A stretch of DNA of 64,000 nucleotides from DASZUK01 sp963745595 (GCA_963745595.1 CAVUYB010000014.1:1-64000); one strand, 5' to 3'; counted from the stretch's first letter, positions 25,669 to 34,206 are shown. Translations and numbers: made by a program. The notes: generated by a model not told the origin, from the sequence alone.

Positions 25669-25902
25669 TCAATGGCCGACTACATCGAGGACGCAGCTGG
25701 CTGCACAAGCTTCCCGGTTGCTAGATCGCAGCAGCCGAGGTCGGTCTCCACTACCTCGCGGTTGGTTCGGCTGGCCGCGTCCGAGCACTTTATCGGCCAT
25801 CCGCAGAGCTACCTCCGGCGTCGGAGCCTTGACCCGTGCCGCCTCCGCCTTCGTGACGCCGGTCGACGAGCGGTAGTCGACGGTGACGAGCCAGTAGGTC
25901 AC
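25669..25902 (-). CDS. Small hypothetical protein
   Basis: About 77 residues from GTG 25902 (TTG 25914 also possible). The first ~45 residues (YWLVTVDYRSSTGVTKAEAARVKAPTPEVALRMADKVLG) look coding; the rest is less convincing and may be frameshifted. No family recognised. Confidence 0.4.
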   Translation of the reverse strand: MTYWLVTVDYRSSTGVTKAEAARVKAPTPEVALRMADKVLGRGQPNQPRGSGDRPRLLRSSNREACAASCVLDVVGH

Positions 25903-25980
25903 TACGGTCCGCAATTCTGTGTCATCCCAAGTCTTCCGATCGCCGTCGGCTCAATAGCCGGGTTCTAGTAAGACGGCCCC

Positions 25981-26982
25981 ATGCCATCAGGTGACGATCT
26001 CGCTGAGGGTTCCATCGTCGCCAACCCCCCGTTGTGGGTCCAACCCGGGGTACATCGTGCGACGGCTCTGATCGCGGGAACCCCGGTTCTCCTATTCTTC
26101 CCACAGATCCCGGATGGTCCTCACGCCCGCGAGATCGTCGACTTGCGGGCGCCCCGCTTCAGGCCAGCAACAGCGTCCAGGCCAAGCGAAGGGTGGGGTG
26201 TCTATGACGCACCGGCCCATGCCTTGTTCGTGCGCGGCCTCCGCTTCCTTGCCCCGGTCGTACCCGCTGTCCCCCCTCGGCCAGCGATGGCCGCCTCTCA
26301 AGTCTTCAACTGGCTCAGGGCATCGTGGCCACCCTGGCTACTCCTGACGCACGATTGGCTCTCTGCGTGGACTGGCCTCACGCGGGGACAGAACTACGAC
26401 GCGTCCAAGGGAAGGAACTGGGTGGACGCCCCGGTCGAGAGGGGTGGGGCTAAGTCAGGCCCGTCGGTAACGACTTCTATCGAGATCGCCAGTCATCGCG
26501 CCCAGCCGGCCGCCAGCCCGGTCCAACTCCGTGCCGCCTTCCGACTCGCCAGCGATGGCACTGCACTCCCCGTCGCGACCGACCTTCTCCTTGCGGCCAC
26601 GTCGGCTGTCTTCATCGACACACGCCGTTCAGTCATCGACGCCTGCGCTGCAAGTGAATCAGCGATCGTCGATCGCCTCCAAACGGATCTCAGAAGCCGA
26701 GGAATCACGGAGAAGACAATGCGGGCCATCATCGGCCAAGCGAACGGCGTGGTGGATCTCGCACGCTTGGCGATGGTCAGCGGGTTCGATGTACCGGTCT
26801 CGCTTGGGCAGATTGCCGACCAACTCGCTGGCCCTCGCAATAGGGCCGCTCACGCCGGAGATCGCCTGGACCCGGATACGGCACGAGCAGCCCTTCGTAC
26901 GGCCCGGGCACTTGTTGGGGCGTTTGCGCCGCTGCCGAGACCTGAGTCGATCCTCCGGCACTCACCCACCGAGCGAGGATGA
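25981..26982 (+). CDS. HEPN-type protein, candidate RNase
   Basis: A 333-residue protein. Near the C-terminus PRNRAAHAGDRLDPDTARAAL contains the R-N-x3-H signature of HEPN nucleases (Arg286, Asn287, His291), followed by a helix as in other HEPN folds. The N-terminal ~170 residues have no recognised domain. HEPN proteins act as RNases in toxin-antitoxin, abortive infection and CRISPR systems. Its place on the island near the TIR gene suggests defence. No adjacent MNT antitoxin is visible. Confidence 0.65.
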   Translation: MPSGDDLAEGSIVANPPLWVQPGVHRATALIAGTPVLLFFPQIPDGPHAREIVDLRAPRFRPATASRPSEGWGVYDAPAHALFVRGLRFLAPVVPAVPPRPAMAASQVFNWLRASWPPWLLLTHDWLSAWTGLTRGQNYDASKGRNWVDAPVERGGAKSGPSVTTSIEIASHRAQPAASPVQLRAAFRLASDGTALPVATDLLLAATSAVFIDTRRSVIDACAASESAIVDRLQTDLRSRGITEKTMRAIIGQANGVVDLARLAMVSGFDVPVSLGQIADQLAGPRNRAAHAGDRLDPDTARAALRTARALVGAFAPLPRPESILRHSPTERG

Positions 26983-27154
26983 GCTGCGTCGCCATCTTGT
27001 CGTCCTATTGCTTGATAAAGCCCATGTCTTCGAGAATCTTGTTCCCCGCCGTCATCATCAGGTCTTGGTCGCCGAGGTGGGTCTCCCAGCCGTAGGTCGG
27101 TGTGGTGATGACGTGCGCGCCGGGATCATGGCGGCTCACGAGTAGGGCGTCTGC

Positions 27155-27718
27155 CTATGGCGACAGCGGTTCGTCAACCACCCTTACCTCGATGGATTTG
27201 CGTTGCCGCATCAGGGCGCTCTTCCGGACCGGTCCGATCTTGATACGCAGCTCGCTCCAATCGCGTGGAGGTGCGCTCTCCTTCAGTCGTCCAGCGTGGG
27301 GTCGATGCCATTGGTGCCCGGCCTCATCGGTGAACCAGATGTCAAGGGTGGGTGCCATCTGTGCATCCTCCAAGGGGATGGACCGGAATGGGACGTCCTT
27401 CGTACGAATGGAGCCATCCGGAGGAATCGGTCCAGTGCTCCCGCGGTGCCGCTGCGAGCCGAGAGTCACCTGATGGAGGATCCGAGAAATAGGCTGATTG
27501 CTTACGTTCCGAAACGAAAGAGCGACAGTCACGGTGGGGTTCGGATCGTCAGGGCCGCAGCCCGTTGGCGTCCCAGAGATCCACGCCGATACGAGCGCCG
27601 CTTGCTCCGCTTCACGGTCCTTCCGAAGGATGCCTAGCTGCCAAAGGGCCACGGAGAGGACGCCGACCGTAACAACGCTGCCAGCCCAAGTGGCAAGGTC
27701 GCCAAGCTGAAAACGCAT
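27155..27718 (-). CDS. Single-pass membrane-anchored hypothetical protein
   Basis: A 187-residue protein with one N-terminal membrane helix (WAGSVVTVGVLSVALWQLGIL) and a beta-rich domain (PTVTVALSFRNVSNQPISRIL). Overall organisation resembles the protein at 22.3-23.1 kb (helix, then a domain beginning with a hydrophobic strand and NVG/NVS). Function unknown. Confidence 0.6.
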   Translation of the reverse strand: MRFQLGDLATWAGSVVTVGVLSVALWQLGILRKDREAEQAALVSAWISGTPTGCGPDDPNPTVTVALSFRNVSNQPISRILHQVTLGSQRHRGSTGPIPPDGSIRTKDVPFRSIPLEDAQMAPTLDIWFTDEAGHQWHRPHAGRLKESAPPRDWSELRIKIGPVRKSALMRQRKSIEVRVVDEPLSP

Positions 27719-27724
27719 GGTCGA

Positions 27725-28096
27725 ATGGTATGCCTAGCGATGCTGACCGGCGGTCTGCTGACACCTTTCGCCTGTACCGTGGTGGCACAGATCCAGAGGA
27801 GTCGAGGGACCTGGCCCGATGACACTCCGCCAACCGGCCTTCGGCACGGTGGCAATGCCACGACCGATGAGGAGGCGGCCATCACGGCGATCGAGGAGCG
27901 CGACCACATCGACGCTCGCCATTGTCCGAGGTGTGGGGCGTCGGGCATCCTTCCGCTGGCCCAGCCCCGCGAGCCGGACGGGACGATCAAGAACCCGCTC
28001 ATGATCTGTCCGGTCTGCGACGACGCGTTCCGGGCGACGGGAATGACGTGGCTCGGGGCGTTCAGACCGGCCCCGGATGCCGAAGCCGGCGAATAG
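27725..28096 (+). CDS. Small zinc-ribbon-like hypothetical protein
   Basis: Up to 123 residues. Two CxxC knuckles (CPRCG and CPVCD) about 32 residues apart suggest a zinc ribbon. The ATG at 27725 lies only 6 bp from the divergent gene's ATG, so the true start may be downstream, for example GTG 27779. Function unknown. Confidence 0.4.
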   Translation: MVCLAMLTGGLLTPFACTVVAQIQRSRGTWPDDTPPTGLRHGGNATTDEEAAITAIEERDHIDARHCPRCGASGILPLAQPREPDGTIKNPLMICPVCDDAFRATGMTWLGAFRPAPDAEAGE

Positions 28097-28174
28097 ACGA
28101 TCGCCCCCTCTATTAGCGGAGCCATAGAAAGTCGCCCGTGTCCGACCCGGCGTCGACTACCTACGATTGCGGCC

Positions 28175-28927
28175 ATGAGCGATCAGGACTACGGCGACAT
28201 CGAGGACTATGTCCTCCGCTGGTCGGCAGCGGGACCGTCCATCGACCTCTTGCGGCCGTACTTCCCGCGATGGCGGCGACAACTCTTGGCGAACGGAGTC
28301 GAGCGGGTCTCGGTCTTCGACACGCTTGCCAGCGACCTCATGATCGCGTTCATCCAGAACGCCGCGCCGAAGTCTGCTCAGGACCCGGCGGCGATGCACG
28401 ACCATCGGAATCTGCTCTACGCGGTAGGTGCGCCAATGCTCCGCGAGAGGGGCTGGAAGCCTGGGAGTTTCGTCAACCGTTTCGCCAATCCCTCCCAGGG
28501 GGGGATCGAGGGCATCGCATCACCGAGGCTGCACGCCGACCGCTGTCGGACCTTCGGTCGACGCGTGCAGCTCCCACCCGCCCCACCGGTCGGGCACGAC
28601 GTCGACCGAAGCGGCCTCGTTCCCGGCGACCACGATCACGGCCCCGACGGTGGGATCGACCGCCGGTTCGCCGGGCTCACCGTTCTGCGCGTAGAGAGCA
28701 ATGCTGGCGGAACCGCCTGGAGACTCGGGCAAACTGACAACGACCTCGGCCCGAAACCGGTCGCGTTGGAGGACGATGCACTCCTGCCCCGTGTCGTCGG
28801 CCACCACAAGCCGCCGGACCCGCAACGTGCCCTCAGGATCGACGGCCGCCCGCAGCCACGCCAGGAGTTCGGCGTCCGTGGGCTTTCCGTCGGGGACCGG
28901 GTCGTCTGCCATCGTCGCCTCCTATAG
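28175..28927 (+). CDS. Hypothetical protein, C-terminal half doubtful
   Basis: The first ~115 residues (SDQDYGDIEDYVLRWSAAGP, YFPRWRRQLLANGVERVSVF) look like a real soluble protein. The remainder is read antisense to another plausible gene and has a poor composition, so the real gene may end near 28510 through a frameshift or lost stop. No family recognised. Confidence 0.45.
   Translation: MSDQDYGDIEDYVLRWSAAGPSIDLLRPYFPRWRRQLLANGVERVSVFDTLASDLMIAFIQNAAPKSAQDPAAMHDHRNLLYAVGAPMLRERGWKPGSFVNRFANPSQGGIEGIASPRLHADRCRTFGRRVQLPPAPPVGHDVDRSGLVPGDHDHGPDGGIDRRFAGLTVLRVESNAGGTAWRLGQTDNDLGPKPVALEDDALLPRVVGHHKPPDPQRALRIDGRPQPRQEFGVRGLSVGDRVVCHRRLL
28520..28912 (-). CDS. Hypothetical protein
   Basis: A 130-residue protein: DGKPTDAELLAWLRAAVDPEG followed by a regular beta-rich body (LRVRRLVVADDTGQECIVLQ, AEVVVSLPESPGGSASIALY). 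Composition is coding-like. It overlaps the tail of the convergent frame at 28175-28927. No family recognised. Confidence 0.55.
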   Translation of the reverse strand: MADDPVPDGKPTDAELLAWLRAAVDPEGTLRVRRLVVADDTGQECIVLQRDRFRAEVVVSLPESPGGSASIALYAQNGEPGEPAVDPTVGAVIVVAGNEAASVDVVPDRWGGWELHASTEGPTAVGVQPR

Positions 28928-28965
28928 CGTCAGAAACGCCTTTCACATCCCCCTAATCACCCATT

Positions 28966-28988
28966 ATCACCGGTATATTAACCGTGAT
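28966..28988. promoter_or_regulatory. Near-palindromic operator before an XRE gene
   Basis: ATCACCGGT and AACCGTGAT arms around an ATATT centre, in an AT-rich stretch directly before the XRE regulator start, with a TATATT that could serve as -10. Likely autoregulation (inference). Confidence 0.5.
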
Positions 28989-28993
28989 CGTGT

Positions 28994-29272
28994 ATGGTCA
29001 GTGATGGGCCGGTCGTCTGGACTTGGACGATGCCTGAGCGTCGCCAGTCCTCCTCTGCCGCTGTTCAACTCGGCCGCCGGATCGCTGCCCGCCGGGCGTT
29101 GCTCGGATGGTCACGGGAGAAGGTGGCCGAGGAGGCCGGGACGAGCGCCAACTACGTGGGCTCTATCGAGCGGGGTGACCAGGACGCCGGGTTGCTCACG
29201 ATCCTGCGGCTGGCTCGGGCACTCGACACGACCCCCGGTGAACTGCTCAACGGGTTGGACCCGGGCAAGTAA
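28994..29272 (+). CDS. XRE-family HTH regulator 1
   Basis: A 92-residue protein. RRIAARRALLGWSREKVAEEAGTSANYVGSIERGDQDAGLLTILRLARAL is a complete XRE/Cro HTH domain. The ATG at 28994 is used, with ATG 29030 as an alternative. A palindrome precedes it. It could control the island's lysogeny-like state or neighbouring cargo. Confidence 0.85.
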   Translation: MVSDGPVVWTWTMPERRQSSSAAVQLGRRIAARRALLGWSREKVAEEAGTSANYVGSIERGDQDAGLLTILRLARALDTTPGELLNGLDPGK

Positions 29273-29335
29273 CTCCGCCCGCTGCACCCGAATGAGCAGT
29301 TGGCCTTGGCGGTCTGCTCACTGGGAGCCACTCTG

Positions 29336-29605
29336 CTACCGATCGCGACCCCACTCCCGGCGATTCGACGGCATCTCGGAGAGTCCGCCCAGCAACTCCT
29401 CCCAAGGCATCTCCAATCCACGCTGAAGCGCCATCAGCGTGTCGAGCTTGATGAGGCGATCACCACGTTCGATATCGCCGACGTAGGCCGGACTGATGCC
29501 CACTTGCTCACCAAGCTGCAGTCGGGATAGCCGGAGCTGCACGCGCCGGACGCGCACGCGGTGGCCAAGCTCTGCGGCAAGGGGGCTCGGGTTTGGCTTG
29601 GCCAT
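29336..29605 (-). CDS. XRE-family HTH regulator 2
   Basis: An 89-residue protein from ATG 29605. GHRVRVRRVQLRLSRLQLGEQVGISPAYVGDIERGDRLIKLDTLMALQRGL is an XRE HTH, convergent with and similar to the first regulator. A GAAAC-N8-GTTTC inverted repeat at 29647-29664 upstream is a possible operator. Confidence 0.85.
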   Translation of the reverse strand: MAKPNPSPLAAELGHRVRVRRVQLRLSRLQLGEQVGISPAYVGDIERGDRLIKLDTLMALQRGLEMPWEELLGGLSEMPSNRREWGRDR

Positions 29606-29829
29606 AGCCCAGCCATTCCAGACGGCCCTGCTGTTGGCGCCTATAGGAAACTTCCGACAGTTTCTCGGAACCTTCGGTATCATCCTCTGGAAAATGGACA
29701 CTCTGTAGGAAGCAGGCGATCGGCGGCGCCTCCCGACATGTGCCGAGATTGGCGGAGGTGGAGTCATGATGTGGACGACCTGGATCGGTTCATGCTCCGC
29801 CGCGGATCTGCTCGGCTGACCGATACTCG

Positions 29830-30192
29830 ATGACTACCACCGCCCTCACTTTCGCAGCCACGACATCGGCTCCTATGAATCCGGTCGTAGTCATCTTCTG
29901 GGTGGTAGTGGTCGTCGCCTTCGTGGTCCTTGCCGTTGTCGTCAAGGGTCGACAGGAACGGCAACAAGGCCGCCCTCGATCCAATCAACCCCAAGTTTTC
30001 ACCAAGGTCGTTCAGGGCTATCGAAACGGTGGTGACAACAGCAGACGTCTAGAGCGGAAGGTCACCGCAGCGGTGCGCAGCGCCAATGCGCGGGGGTACG
30101 AGCTGATCGGGAAGACCACAAGGTACAACGGCATGGGCCGCGGCGGGACGGACGTGGTGCTGACGTTTCAACGAGTGATGGCCCAGCGGTGA
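29830..30192 (+). CDS. Small membrane protein with C-terminal soluble domain
   Basis: A 120-residue protein. One membrane helix (PVVVIFWVVVVVAFVVLAVVV), then a basic linker and a ~65-residue domain (RLERKVTAAVRSANARGYELIGKTTRYNG to VVLTFQRV), which resembles DUF4177-like repeats. It overlaps the next gene's GTG by 4 bp, so the two are co-translated. Confidence 0.7.
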   Translation: MTTTALTFAATTSAPMNPVVVIFWVVVVVAFVVLAVVVKGRQERQQGRPRSNQPQVFTKVVQGYRNGGDNSRRLERKVTAAVRSANARGYELIGKTTRYNGMGRGGTDVVLTFQRVMAQR

Positions 30193-30893
30193 TGACGTCC
30201 CCACCCGCTCCCCCCTCCTCGCCGAACCGCCGCCGTCGGATCATCCTCACTGTCGCCGGGCTGGTCCTGGCCTTGGCCGCGGTTGGCATCGCCTATGGCA
30301 TCTCCTCCGGAGGGACTCACCCGCTGAAGGCGACCTCGACGTCCGCTACCCGCGAGGCGAGCCATGTCACGACGACCACGATGTCTGTGGGGACTCGCAC
30401 ACCAGCGTCTCGGACTACAACCTCTCCGCCAGTCACCCAGGTGCCGCAGACAAGTGCACTTTCACCGACGACGACTCAACCCCCACCCACGACGACCATT
30501 GCACCACCGTCCACCACGACCACGACCTTGACAACGACCCTGGCGCTTGCCAAGACGGTAGATCTCTGGTGGGCACCGATCAACGTCGAGTACGGCTCCC
30601 TCGTCGCCGCTCTGAGCACCCTGACCGAAGGAGGAGCCCCTCAGGCTGCCACAGCCCTCGGCCACGTAGAACAACTCCAAGCCGGTCCCGCGGCGCCGGA
30701 TACAGCCATCAACACTCCTTGGCAGGCTGCTCTAACCGACTTCCATCAGGCGTTGGTGGAGTGCCAGTCGGGGTTCACTTCGTCGAACGCCACAGAGGTC
30801 AACGCCTGTGCCGCGGGTCTCAAGAACGGGGAAGCCCAGATCGCCGTCGCCAACGCGGCGATGGGGCCTTTGACCGGGCAGGGAATCGAGTAG
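30189..30893 (+). CDS. Membrane-anchored protein with Thr/Pro-rich linker
   Basis: A 234-residue protein from GTG 30189 or ATG 30192. N-terminal membrane helix (IILTVAGLVLALAAVGIAYG), a ~75-residue Thr/Pro/Ser linker, then a ~110-residue helical domain (VEYGSLVAALSTLTEGGAPQ, ALTDFHQALVECQSG) with a possible Cys pair. It is exported and anchored by topology. No family recognised. Confidence 0.7.
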   Translation: MMTSPPAPPSSPNRRRRIILTVAGLVLALAAVGIAYGISSGGTHPLKATSTSATREASHVTTTTMSVGTRTPASRTTTSPPVTQVPQTSALSPTTTQPPPTTTIAPPSTTTTTLTTTLALAKTVDLWWAPINVEYGSLVAALSTLTEGGAPQAATALGHVEQLQAGPAAPDTAINTPWQAALTDFHQALVECQSGFTSSNATEVNACAAGLKNGEAQIAVANAAMGPLTGQGIE

Positions 30894-31086
30894 TTCCTCG
30901 CGGTCGTCTGACTTCCCATTCCAGCGACCGCCCAGGAATCAGAGAGCGGCTGCGCCGCGGTATGTGCGCTTGCTTCGCGACGCGCACACATTCGATCCAT
31001 TTGGCGCTCACGGTGGGGATGGTTCATCAGACGACACGCGCCTATTTGGGCACTGTAGGTGCCTGATCGGTGACCAAGGGCCACGG

Positions 31087-31120
31087 TTGGACCCAACATA
31101 AGAGTCATTATGATGGGTAT
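31087..31120 (+). promoter_or_regulatory. Consensus promoter, leaderless start of recombinase
   Basis: TTGGAC (31087-31092), 16-bp spacer, TATGAT (31109-31114), then 6 nt to GTG 31121. Confidence 0.6.
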
Positions 31121-32035
31121 GTGACCAAGGACCTTGTGCCCGTCCAGCACCCTCGACCATCAGTCGCCACCGGGGCGTGGAACGTCGAGCGCATGGCCGC
31201 CGCTTTCCTGCTCGGCTACTCCGGCCAGACCCGCGATGCCTACCGCCGCGACCTCGCGTCCTGGTTCGGGTTCTGTGCCGGGGTCCACACCGATCCCCTC
31301 GCTGCCAGCCGGGCTCACGTCGACGCTTACGCCCGCCAGCAGGCTGAGGTAGAGGGTCGATCCCTTGCGACCGTTGCCCGTCATCTCAGCACTTTGTCGA
31401 GCTTCTATCGGTACGCCGTGGCCGAGGAGGCGGTCACCCGAAACCCGGTGGCCAACGTCAAACGGCCCAAGGTGGGCGCCGACACTGTCTCGACTGGGTT
31501 GGACCGCGACGAGCTGAGCGCTTTGGTGGTGGCAGCCGAGGCCGACTCGCCTCGATCCCACGCTCTCGTCCTCCTGCTCGGATTGAACGGCCTGCGGATC
31601 TCCGAGGCACTTGGGGCCGACGTCAGGGACCTGGGTACCGAACGAAGACACCGGGTGCTCTGTGTGCGTCGCAAGGGCGGCAGGCGGGCCACTGTGCCCT
31701 TGGCGCCCCGGACCGCTGAGGCCGTCGACAGGTATGTGGGGGAGCGAACGACGGGGCCGCTTTTCGTGACGGCCAGCGGGCGCCGCTGGGACCGATCCGA
31801 GGCATGGAGGACCCTGCGAAGACTGGCCAGGGAGGCTGTTCCAGAGAAGGCCGGGTCCCTGCACCCCCACGACCTGCGCCATGCCTTCGTCACCCTCAGC
31901 CTGGATGCTGGCGCCAGCCTCCGAGATGTCCAGGACGCCGCCGGTCATGCCGATCCCCGGACCACGCGGCGCTACGACCGAGCGAGACACAACCTGGACC
32001 GGCACCCGACTTACGCACTGGCCGCGGTGATCTGA
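31121..32035 (+). CDS. Tyrosine recombinase (XerC/phage-integrase type) without arm-binding domain
   Basis: A 304-residue protein from GTG 31121; an upstream frame to 31070 exists, but the promoter favours 31121. A SAM-like core-binding domain (~residues 25-110) precedes the catalytic domain with Arg159 (GLNGLRISEAL), Lys185, His250-x-x-Arg253 (HPHDLRH), His276 and Tyr285 (TTRRYDRA). All catalytic residues are present. It is closer to Xer-like or transposon-type recombinases than to the attachment-site integrase at 34.9 kb. Confidence 0.9.
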   Translation: MTKDLVPVQHPRPSVATGAWNVERMAAAFLLGYSGQTRDAYRRDLASWFGFCAGVHTDPLAASRAHVDAYARQQAEVEGRSLATVARHLSTLSSFYRYAVAEEAVTRNPVANVKRPKVGADTVSTGLDRDELSALVVAAEADSPRSHALVLLLGLNGLRISEALGADVRDLGTERRHRVLCVRRKGGRRATVPLAPRTAEAVDRYVGERTTGPLFVTASGRRWDRSEAWRTLRRLAREAVPEKAGSLHPHDLRHAFVTLSLDAGASLRDVQDAAGHADPRTTRRYDRARHNLDRHPTYALAAVI

Positions 32036-32727
32036 CGCGGACCTCATCGGTTCCCCCCGCAGAAGACTCCGGGGCGCCCCTGGCACGCGCATTTCGCGGA
32101 TTTTCGTGGGCGGAAATAATGATTGAGCAATCTCGGCACGGGCGCTTGAGCACCACTGCGGACGCCGCTCCAGACGCAATGGGCAACCAACGCACCACAT
32201 CGCCTGGCGGTCTCGGCGCCGGCCAGCGACCTGCCGAGACGGCTGAAGGGCGGAACGGGCATGGGAGCCAAGCCACTGGAACACCGGGGCGGAGCCCGGC
32301 GAGAGATAGCGCCCGGCCGGGGCCCGCGGCCCCGGATTCGATATCTGTTCGGCGTCCTGGGGAGGCCGCCTCGGCGCTGAGCGCCGCCATATCGCTCAAC
32401 TCCTTGGCCGGCAACCCGTCTGCACCACTGCCTGGGCGCGTGACGCGGGATTCGCGACCGTGGGACCGCAATGGCCCAACCGGGTGACCCTCGCCCGGAT
32501 GACCGGGAGACGGTCACCGGAGCCCAGGACCTCGCCGGAAGAGCCCGGGCCAGTGCTTCAGCCGAGTCCCGATAATCCGGCCCTATCACCGCGACACTCG
32601 CCGCCACAAGTACTGCCTGCTGCTCCACGCCGTGAGCCCTGCAGCCACAACGCACCCATCAGTTCTGTTCCAGAACAGTTCTCGGGTGTTCCGGAACTCG
32701 TTCCAGGTTCCCGTTCCGACCCCCCCT
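32036..32727. other. Non-coding region between recombinase and RepA-like gene
   Basis: About 690 bases without a believable gene. The right end (32660-32716) is densely populated with GTTCC repeats and palindromes, a candidate binding or replication site. The left part shows nothing recognisable. Confidence 0.5.
32660..32716. repeat. Iteron-like GTTCC cluster with palindromes
   Basis: Five GTTCC/TTCC units within about 55 bp, including CTGTTC-CA-GAACAG (32665-32678) and the perfect palindrome GTTCCGGAAC (32688-32697). It adjoins the 3' end of the RepA-like gene. Confidence 0.5.
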
Positions 32728-32737
32728 TTAGGGGGTC
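32718..32737. terminator. Hairpin at the end of the RepA-like gene
   Basis: GACCCCC and GGGGGTC arms around a short loop overlap the TAA stop of the minus-strand gene. Confidence 0.55.
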
Positions 32738-33840
32738 GGAGGAACGGAACCGGAATCCCCGTCGGAATCAGAACTGAGATCGTAGAGATTGGATCGGTTC
32801 CGCTTCACCACGACCACGGGCGATGTCTGGTCTTCTGCCAGGTCGTGCAAGGCGTGCAGCTTTCGCTGCCGATTGCCCCGGACCGAAGCGAGAAGCGTCT
32901 CCTGACGTATGGGCGTCTGTCCATTTTCGACCGCAACTTTGAGTGCTGCAACGATGGCGTCGGTCAGCGCATCGCGCGTGTTGGGTGCGCCGGCCGCCAG
33001 CTGCCACTGGGCGGCGGCTGACGGTTCCTTGACCACCAGCGAGTCCGCGCAAGAGTCGAGTGAGAAAGTCACTGGACCAGCCGCTTCGAAGTTCTTCTGC
33101 TTCTCGATAGTAAGGGTGCGGTCACCCTGCACCGTAGATTTGCCGAGGTACAATTTCGTGTCGACAGCCCCCGTCAATGCGCCTGACCCTCGGTCATCTC
33201 GACCCGTCTTGCCGGTGTGGTGAACGACCAATACCGCACACCCAAATCCCTGCATCATCCGTTCGATAGCGGCAATGACCCTTCCGGCATCTTTGGCGGA
33301 GTTCTCATCGGCCCCAACCATCGAGCGAGCGTAGGTATCGAAGACAATCAAGGCAGGTTTAATGGCCATCGCTTCAATGACCCGACCGGCCTTTTCTACT
33401 GTGGCTGTTTCGAAAAGACTCACCGTCTCCTTTACAAAGTAAAGGTCGCTGGGGGGCTCGTCGAGAACGTGATGTTCCATAAGGGCTCGGAGGCGCTTCC
33501 GGAACCCACCGATCCCCTCGGCAGCGAAGTAGACGACCGGGCCCTGATTTACCGCTCTGCCCAACCATGTCAAACCCTCGGCGATCGCTACGCTCCAGGA
33601 CATCGCGAGGAAAGTCTTCCCAACCCCGGCTTCGGCATAGAGCATTGCGAAGCCGCCATTCTGGAGGAGTCCATCGACAAGATATTTCGGGTCCGGCATC
33701 TGCATCAGCTCCCGAGAGGAGATCAGATGTACGGTGCGGGGATTGACAATCAATTTGTCGGTGGACTTAGCTGTAACACTTGATATGGATGATGGCGCCG
33801 CTGTATCGGACAGCGCGTTAATGGGCTCTTCCTTACTCAC
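32728..33840 (-). CDS. RepA/RecA-like AAA ATPase (plasmid helicase type)
   Basis: A 370-residue protein. Walker A AEAGVGKTF (69-77), Walker B LIVFDTYAR (from ~164), the sensor-like VVHHTGKTGRDDRGSGAL and the overall layout match the RSF1010 RepA-like hexameric helicases found on plasmids and actinobacterial integrative elements. It starts with GTG 33840, overlapping the small upstream ORF by 4 bp. It may drive replication of the excised element. Confidence 0.85.
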   Translation of the reverse strand: MSKEEPINALSDTAAPSSISSVTAKSTDKLIVNPRTVHLISSRELMQMPDPKYLVDGLLQNGGFAMLYAEAGVGKTFLAMSWSVAIAEGLTWLGRAVNQGPVVYFAAEGIGGFRKRLRALMEHHVLDEPPSDLYFVKETVSLFETATVEKAGRVIEAMAIKPALIVFDTYARSMVGADENSAKDAGRVIAAIERMMQGFGCAVLVVHHTGKTGRDDRGSGALTGAVDTKLYLGKSTVQGDRTLTIEKQKNFEAAGPVTFSLDSCADSLVVKEPSAAAQWQLAAGAPNTRDALTDAIVAALKVAVENGQTPIRQETLLASVRGNRQRKLHALHDLAEDQTSPVVVVKRNRSNLYDLSSDSDGDSGSVPPTP

Positions 33841-33950
33841 GGCCCCAGCCTCTTACGTTTAGCGATCCCCGATTGAATGGCCGATCGCATGAGCCACCGT
33901 CGGCTGACTGGTAGCAGGCCGGCCGCCACCAAGGAGTCCGCTAGAACCAT
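33837..33950 (-). CDS. 37-residue coupled protein between HTH and RepA-like genes
   Basis: Reads VLADSLVAAGLLPVSRRWLM and ends SGIAKRKRLGP. Its ATG lies one base after the HTH gene stop and its TGA overlaps the GTG of the ATPase gene, so spacing on both sides is that of a tightly coupled operon. Composition (hydrophobic then basic) is coding-like. No family known. Confidence 0.6.
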   Translation of the reverse strand: MVLADSLVAAGLLPVSRRWLMRSAIQSGIAKRKRLGP

Positions 33951-33951
33951 G

Positions 33952-34155
33952 TCAGAGTTCCAAACTCTGTCTCTCCATACGGCTGCGCTCGTCGAGCCAC
34001 GCCTCGACGTCTCCCGTCCGGTAGCGCAGGTGCCGTCCGACCCTGACGGCTGGGGGGCCAAGCCCCTTGTGCCTCCACGCATACAGCGTTCCGACCGGGA
34101 TGTGGAGGAGCAACGCAAGCTCCTGGGGGGTCATGATGGGCTGTTCAGCAAGCAT
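33952..34155 (-). CDS. AlpA-like helix-turn-helix protein (excisionase type)
   Basis: About 67 residues from ATG 34155; GTG 34191 is an alternative start. MTPQELALLLHIPVGTLYAW, then HKGLGPPAVRVGRHLRYRTGDVEAWL is the HTH_17 pattern of excisionases and AlpA-like regulators. It leads the small-ORF/ATPase operon and diverges from the gene at 34.2 kb; a role in excision control fits the context. Confidence 0.85.
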   Translation of the reverse strand: MLAEQPIMTPQELALLLHIPVGTLYAWRHKGLGPPAVRVGRHLRYRTGDVEAWLDERSRMERQSLEL

Positions 34156-34206
34156 AGGGCTATTTTGCCAGACACAAAGTCTTTTTGACACACCCTTGAC
34201 TATTAG

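Noticed and set aside
31896..32655. Two minus-strand frames of about 190-200 codons after the recombinase
   Set aside because: They are Pro/Arg/Ser-rich, overlap each other in different frames, lack ribosome sites and show no motif.
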